Origin: Candidatus Aerophobota bacterium
GTDB lineage: Bacteria > Aerophobota > Aerophobia > Aerophobales > B3-G15
Length of the DNA: 9,516 nucleotides
Reading direction: 5' to 3'
NCBI GenBank assembly: GCA_030607765.1
Contig: JAUWJJ010000021.1
Coordinates: 1 to 9,516, forward strand
Shown: piece after piece, positions 5,874-9,516 of the stretch
How the letters are laid out: each line of letters begins with the position of its first letter
Position numbering within the stretch: position 1 is the stretch's first letter
Notes under the pieces: model-generated
The model's database searches: none
What the model saw: only the letters and a program-made list of their open reading frames with translations
Told to the model about the DNA's origin: nothing
Position numbers and translations under genes: made by a program

Positions 5874-7556
5874 TCAAACTAATCTTTCCTCTATCATCTC
5901 ATTCAAAGGAGCTCCAGCAGGAACCATAGGATAAACATTTTCCTCTCGAGCAACCCTAAAATCCATAATAACCGGGCCTGGGATTGAAATAGCCTTTTTA
6001 AGTGCAGGCTCAACCTCCTCTTCTTTCTCTATTTTAATTCCTTCCACTCCATAGGCCTGGGCTACTTTAACAAAATCAGGGCATCCTCTCGACAGATCTA
6101 CTTGAGAATAACGGGAATGATGAAATAACTGTTGCCACTGACGAACCATTCCCAGATATCCGTTATTCAAAATAGCTACTTTAACTGGGATTTGATAATT
6201 AGCTACAGTAGCTAATTCTTGAATATTCATTTGGAAGCTACCATCGCCAGCTATATCAAAGACAGTTTTATCCGGACAACCTATTTTAGCTCCTATGGCA
6301 GCTGGAAAGCCGTAACCCATTGTTCCCAACCCTCCTGAGGAAATAAAACTCCTCGGCCTGGTATAACAGTAAAACTGGGCTGCCCACATTTGATTTTGAC
6401 CAACTTCAGTAACAATGATAGTGTCACCTTTGGTTAACTCATAAATCTTTTCCACTACAAATTGAGGTTTTAAACTTCCATCTTTTTCATATCTTAAGGG
6501 GTATTTCTCTTTCCATTGATTTATTTTTTTAAACCAATCTTCCCTTTTCTTTGTTTTAGTTAAGGCAGTGAGTCTGAGAAGAACAGTCTTAGCATCGCCT
6601 ACTATGGGAATATCTACTCTTACGCTCTTACTAATAGTCGTGGGATCTATATCTATATGAATTATAGCTGCCTTGGGAGCAAATTCGGAAATCTTGCCAG
6701 TGATACGATCGTCAAATCGAGCCCCTACAGCAATGATTAAATCAGTTTCACTAACAGCATAGTTAGCGTAACGAGTCCCATGCATTCCTAACATCTGCAG
6801 AGAAAGAGAATCATTTTCGGGAAAAGCTCCCAGTCCCATAAGAGTAGTAGTTACGGGAACGTGAGAGTGATGAGCAAAATCAATAAGCTCCCGAGAAGCT
6901 CCCGATGAAATTATCCCTCCTCCAGCATAAATAACAGGTTTTTTTGATTTATCTATGAGCTTGGCAGCTCTCTCAATTTGCCTGGGATTACCTTTGTAGT
7001 GAGGGCGATAACTTCTCATTTTAACCTCTTGAGGATAGGCAGCTGTACTTTCCGAGACAAGAACATCCTTGGGTAGATCTATTAAAACAGGTCCGGGTCT
7101 ATCACTTTTAGCTATGTAAAAAGCTTCTTTAAGAACACGGGGAAGCTCATCCACATTTTTAACCAGATAGTTATGTTTAGTAATGGAATAAGTTATTCCG
7201 GTAATGTTTGCCTCTTGAAAAGCATCGTTCCCAATCATATGAGTAGGCACCTGACCGGTAAAAGCAACTAAGGGGATAGAATCCATATAGGCTGTAGCTA
7301 TACCGGTAACTAAATTAGTTGCCCCAGGACCAGAAGTAGCTATACATACACCAACTTTTCCCGTAGCCCGGGCATAACCATCGGCAGCATGAGCGGCTGC
7401 CTGCTCATGTCGGGTTAAGATATGTTTAATCTGTTTAGTCTCATACAAAGCATCATACAGAGGAATAACAGCTCCTCCCGGATAACCAAAAATAGTATCC
7501 ACTCCTTCTTTCATTAAGGCCTCTATTACAATCTCGGTACCTTTTCTCTTCTTCAA
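5874..7556 (-). CDS. ilvB: Acetolactate synthase large (catalytic) subunit
   Basis: This 560-residue thiamine-diphosphate and FAD enzyme condenses pyruvate with pyruvate or 2-oxobutyrate, the first common step of valine, leucine and isoleucine synthesis. The N-terminal domain has [15 protein letters not shown] and catalytic Glu51 in [17 protein letters not shown]. The central FAD-binding domain has [12 protein letters not shown] (277-288). The C-terminal domain has the cofactor motif [12 protein letters not shown] (437-448) through NN (464-465), and Trp474 in VRQWQQ as in biosynthetic AHAS. Length is typical. The start is TTG at 7556: an in-frame stop lies shortly upstream, AAGGGG (7565-7570) sits 8 bases before it, and the next ATG would cut a conserved helix. 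No ilvN regulatory subunit or ilvC is next to it; a tRNA and mutM follow instead. A catabolic AlsS is less likely given the FAD-domain and C-terminal signatures. Confidence 0.96.
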   Translation of the reverse strand: MKKRKGTEIVIEALMKEGVDTIFGYPGGAVIPLYDALYETKQIKHILTRHEQAAAHAADGYARATGKVGVCIATSGPGATNLVTGIATAYMDSIPLVAFTGQVPTHMIGNDAFQEANITGITYSITKHNYLVKNVDELPRVLKEAFYIAKSDRPGPVLIDLPKDVLVSESTAAYPQEVKMRSYRPHYKGNPRQIERAAKLIDKSKKPVIYAGGGIISSGASRELIDFAHHSHVPVTTTLMGLGAFPENDSLSLQMLGMHGTRYANYAVSETDLIIAVGARFDDRITGKISEFAPKAAIIHIDIDPTTISKSVRVDIPIVGDAKTVLLRLTALTKTKKREDWFKKINQWKEKYPLRYEKDGSLKPQFVVEKIYELTKGDTIIVTEVGQNQMWAAQFYCYTRPRSFISSGGLGTMGYGFPAAIGAKIGCPDKTVFDIAGDGSFQMNIQELATVANYQIPVKVAILNNGYLGMVRQWQQLFHHSRYSQVDLSRGCPDFVKVAQAYGVEGIKIEKEEEVEPALKKAISIPGPVIMDFRVAREENVYPMVPAGAPLNEMIEERLV

Positions 7557-7586
7557 CCTATTAACCCCTTAGGAAAAATTATCAAC

Positions 7587-7644
7587 AATGTAGTGCAGAC
7601 CTTCAGGTCTGCCTATTGCCAGGTCTAAAGACCTGAGCTACGCA
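7587..7644. repeat. Double-hairpin palindromic repeat, copy 2
   Basis: This sits between secA and ilvB. Bases 7587-7616 are identical to 5706-5735 and include the hairpin GCAGACC-TTCA-GGTCTGC (7595-7612). The second half differs from copy 1 yet is again a hairpin with the same TAAA loop: CAGGTC-TAAA-GACCTG (7620-7635), followed by GCTAC in place of ACTAC. The outer arm match is weaker than in copy 1. The spacer 7557-7662 otherwise holds only the ilvB ribosome site; no convincing promoter or secA terminator was seen. Confidence 0.75.
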
Positions 7645-7662
7645 GGCAGGGAAAACTCCCCT

Positions 7663-9516
7663 TTACTTATCTCTTCCACAGCAGTACTTGTATTTTTTTC
7701 CGCTTCCACAGGGACAGGGATCGTTACGTCCCACTTTTTTTTCTCTTCTGGAAGTAAGAGATGCTCGTTCTAAAGGATTATTTCCCCCCATCCGATTAGC
7801 TCCTACTAAAGCTGGTTCCCGAATTTGAGGAGAACCTACCAAAACTCTTTCTACGGAAGGACGGCGAGAAACTTGGAGTTTCAAAATTAATTCAGCTACT
7901 TCTTCCTTAACACGATTAATTAAACCCTCAAACATTTCATAAGCTTCTGTTTTGTATTCAACAAGAGGATCTCTTTGCCCATATCCTCTTAATCCAATTC
8001 CTTCTTTTAAGCTATCCATAGCATAAAGGTGATCTTTCCAACGTGAATCTAAAGTATGCAAAAGAATTGCTCGCTCCAGTTCCCTCATCAACGACTCTTT
8101 CACTTCTTCCTCTTTCTTTTGGTAAAACTCCTTTACTTTATCCTCAACTATCTTTTTCAACTGTTCTCTGTCATATATTTCCTTCAAAGAATCGGAAGAC
8201 AGAAAGACAGGAAAAATTTGCTTTATTTTTTTAGCTAAACCAACTATATCCCATTCCTCGGGTCTAATCTTTTCAGGTGTATAAAGAGAAACTACCTCAT
8301 CAACCACATCACTTATCATCCCTAAAATATCTTCTTTTAAATCTTTCTGCTCTAAAATTTTGTTTCTCTCCTGATAAATTACCTTTCTTTGCTGATTCAT
8401 CACATCATCGTATTCTAAGAGCTGTTTTCTTATATCAAAAATCCTTCTCTCAACTTTCTGTTGAGCCCTCTCTATAGCTTTGGTAATCCAGGGATGCTCA
8501 ATTGGCTGATCCTGGGGTATCTTTAATCTTTCCATAACCGAGGCGATTCTCTCTGAACCAAATATTCTCATTAATTCATCTTCCAGGCTAATATAAAATT
8601 GACCCGTTCCGGAAGCTCCCTGACGACCAGATCTTCCTCTAAGCTGATTGTCAATTCGACGAGACTCATGGCGCTCAGTTCCTATGACAAACAATCCTCC
8701 CAACTCAGCCATCCCTTCACCTAACTTAATATCTGTTCCTCGGCCAGCCATATTGGTAGCTATAGTAACTGCTCTTTTTTGTCCAGCTTGAGCTACTATT
8801 TGAGCTTCTCTTTCGTGATACTTGGCATTAAGAACAGTATGAGGTATTCCTCTTTCTCTTAACTTACGAGAAAACTGTTCGGATTTCTCTACCGATCTTG
8901 TGCCAACTAAAACAGGTTCTTCCATTTGATAGAGCTTTTCAACACTTTCAATTACTGCTTCAAATTTAGCTTTATCTGTCTGGTAAATCCTATCGGGAAG
9001 GTCATCTCTAATTACTGGCTTATTAGTGGGGATAACTGCTACTTCTAAATTGTATATCTTTAAAAATTCTTCAGCCTCTGTAACTGCTTTTCCCGTCATT
9101 CCAGATAATTTATCGTACATTCGAAAATAATTTTGAAGAGTAATGGTAGCAAGAGTTTGATTTTCATTCCTTATAATTGCCCCTTCCTTAGCCTCAACTG
9201 CCTGATGCAACCCATCACTCCATCGTCGTCCAGGCATTAACCTACCAGTGAACTCATCAATGATTACCACTTCTCCATCTTTAACTAAGTACTCCCTGTC
9301 TCTCTCATAAAGCTCATGAGCCCTAATAGCTTGGTTTATATGGTGAACTAACTCCATCTGGGTATCCTGGTAAAGATTGCTCACCCCAAGCCTTTTCTCT
9401 GCCTTAGTCACTCCTTCTTCAGTTAAAGCTACAGTTTGATCCTTTTCATCTATCTCATAATCTTTCTTTTTCTTTAACCAACGAACCAATTTATCGATAG
9501 TATAGTAAAGTTCGGT
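7663..9516 (-). CDS. secA: Protein translocase ATPase SecA, N-terminal part cut by window edge
   Basis: The visible 617 residues are the C-terminal two-thirds to three-quarters of SecA, the ATPase that drives preproteins through SecYEG. The frame is open to the window end, beginning TELYYTIDKLVRWL, so NBD1 and its Walker A motif lie outside. Counting from the first visible residue: the end of the preprotein-binding region and return to NBD1 includes VVIIDEFTGRLMPGRRWSDG (about 84-101) and LSGMTGKA (137-144). NBD2 carries VGTRSVEKSE, TIATNMAGRGTDI (251-263) and the arginine-finger segment IDNQLRGRSGRQG (288-300). The helical scaffold includes LLEYDDVMNQQR (366-377) and LDSRWKDHL (489-497). The C-terminal SEC-C zinc motif CPCGSG...YCC (Cys601, 603, 612, 613) is intact, which in the family binds SecB or ribosomes. 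It ends with TAA at 7663. A double-hairpin repeat follows. Confidence 0.97.
   Translation of the reverse strand, partial: TELYYTIDKLVRWLKKKKDYEIDEKDQTVALTEEGVTKAEKRLGVSNLYQDTQMELVHHINQAIRAHELYERDREYLVKDGEVVIIDEFTGRLMPGRRWSDGLHQAVEAKEGAIIRNENQTLATITLQNYFRMYDKLSGMTGKAVTEAEEFLKIYNLEVAVIPTNKPVIRDDLPDRIYQTDKAKFEAVIESVEKLYQMEEPVLVGTRSVEKSEQFSRKLRERGIPHTVLNAKYHEREAQIVAQAGQKRAVTIATNMAGRGTDIKLGEGMAELGGLFVIGTERHESRRIDNQLRGRSGRQGASGTGQFYISLEDELMRIFGSERIASVMERLKIPQDQPIEHPWITKAIERAQQKVERRIFDIRKQLLEYDDVMNQQRKVIYQERNKILEQKDLKEDILGMISDVVDEVVSLYTPEKIRPEEWDIVGLAKKIKQIFPVFLSSDSLKEIYDREQLKKIVEDKVKEFYQKKEEEVKESLMRELERAILLHTLDSRWKDHLYAMDSLKEGIGLRGYGQRDPLVEYKTEAYEMFEGLINRVKEEVAELILKLQVSRRPSVERVLVGSPQIREPALVGANRMGGNNPLERASLTSRREKKVGRNDPCPCGSGKKYKYCCGRDK

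Noticed and set aside
5706..7644. CRISPR-like repeats
   Set aside because: Only two copies, about 1.85 kb apart with a gene and a tRNA between them. No spacer array and no cas genes.
7646..7662. Short hairpin GGGA-AAAC-TCCC after secA as its terminator
   Set aside because: The stem is only 4 bp and no T-run follows on the minus strand.
7663..9489. SecA starting at the TTG codon at 9489
   Set aside because: Conserved SecA sequence (TELYYTIDK) continues upstream to the window edge in the same frame, so the gene is cut by the window and does not start there.

Overview
The window comes from an AT-rich bacterial chromosome. Every protein gene, and the one tRNA gene, lies on the minus strand, so transcription runs from high to low coordinates. 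The content is mostly housekeeping: SecA, acetolactate synthase, tRNA-Arg, Fpg/MutM, a Do-type (HtrA/DegP) protease and arginyl-tRNA synthetase. A small accessory unit follows at the low end: a DeoR-family repressor and a zinc-dependent sugar-alcohol-type dehydrogenase. The two-PDZ Do-type protease with an N-terminal membrane segment suggests a protease exported to or anchored outside the cytoplasm. Short intergenic elements made of two adjacent hairpins recall repeats seen in genomes of uncultivated candidate phyla. That placement is a guess; no phylum can be assigned from the sequence alone.

Layout from the high end in transcription order. SecA (9516 to 7663) lacks its N-terminal part, which lies beyond the window. 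Then comes a double-hairpin repeat (7587-7644), ilvB starting at TTG (7556 to 5874), tRNA-Arg(CCG) only 3 bases after the ilvB stop (5870 to 5795), and a second double-hairpin repeat (5706-5765). Next are mutM (5670 to 4846), degP-like protease (4796 to 3255) and argS (3245 to 1570). A 160-base spacer with a strong promoter leads to deoR-family regulator (1408 to 638), then a dehydrogenase (569 to 1) that runs off the window.

Gene relations. mutM, degP and argS are closely spaced (49 and 9 bases) and probably co-transcribed, with a possible extra promoter before degP. The regulator and dehydrogenase are probably a regulatory pair: each has its own promoter, and the two promoters are nearly the same sequence with an AAATTTT-type dyad, as expected for a shared operator.

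The points most worth checking are these. (1) argS is broken by a one-base deletion exactly in the HIGH active-site motif. (2) A textbook intrinsic-terminator shape (9-bp GC-rich stem followed by eight U) lies inside the argS coding strand. (3) The deoR and dehydrogenase promoters resemble each other. (4) The two double-hairpin repeats share 30 identical bases but have diverged, still-palindromic second halves. No CRISPR array, transposase, prophage gene or clearly novel multi-gene system was seen.
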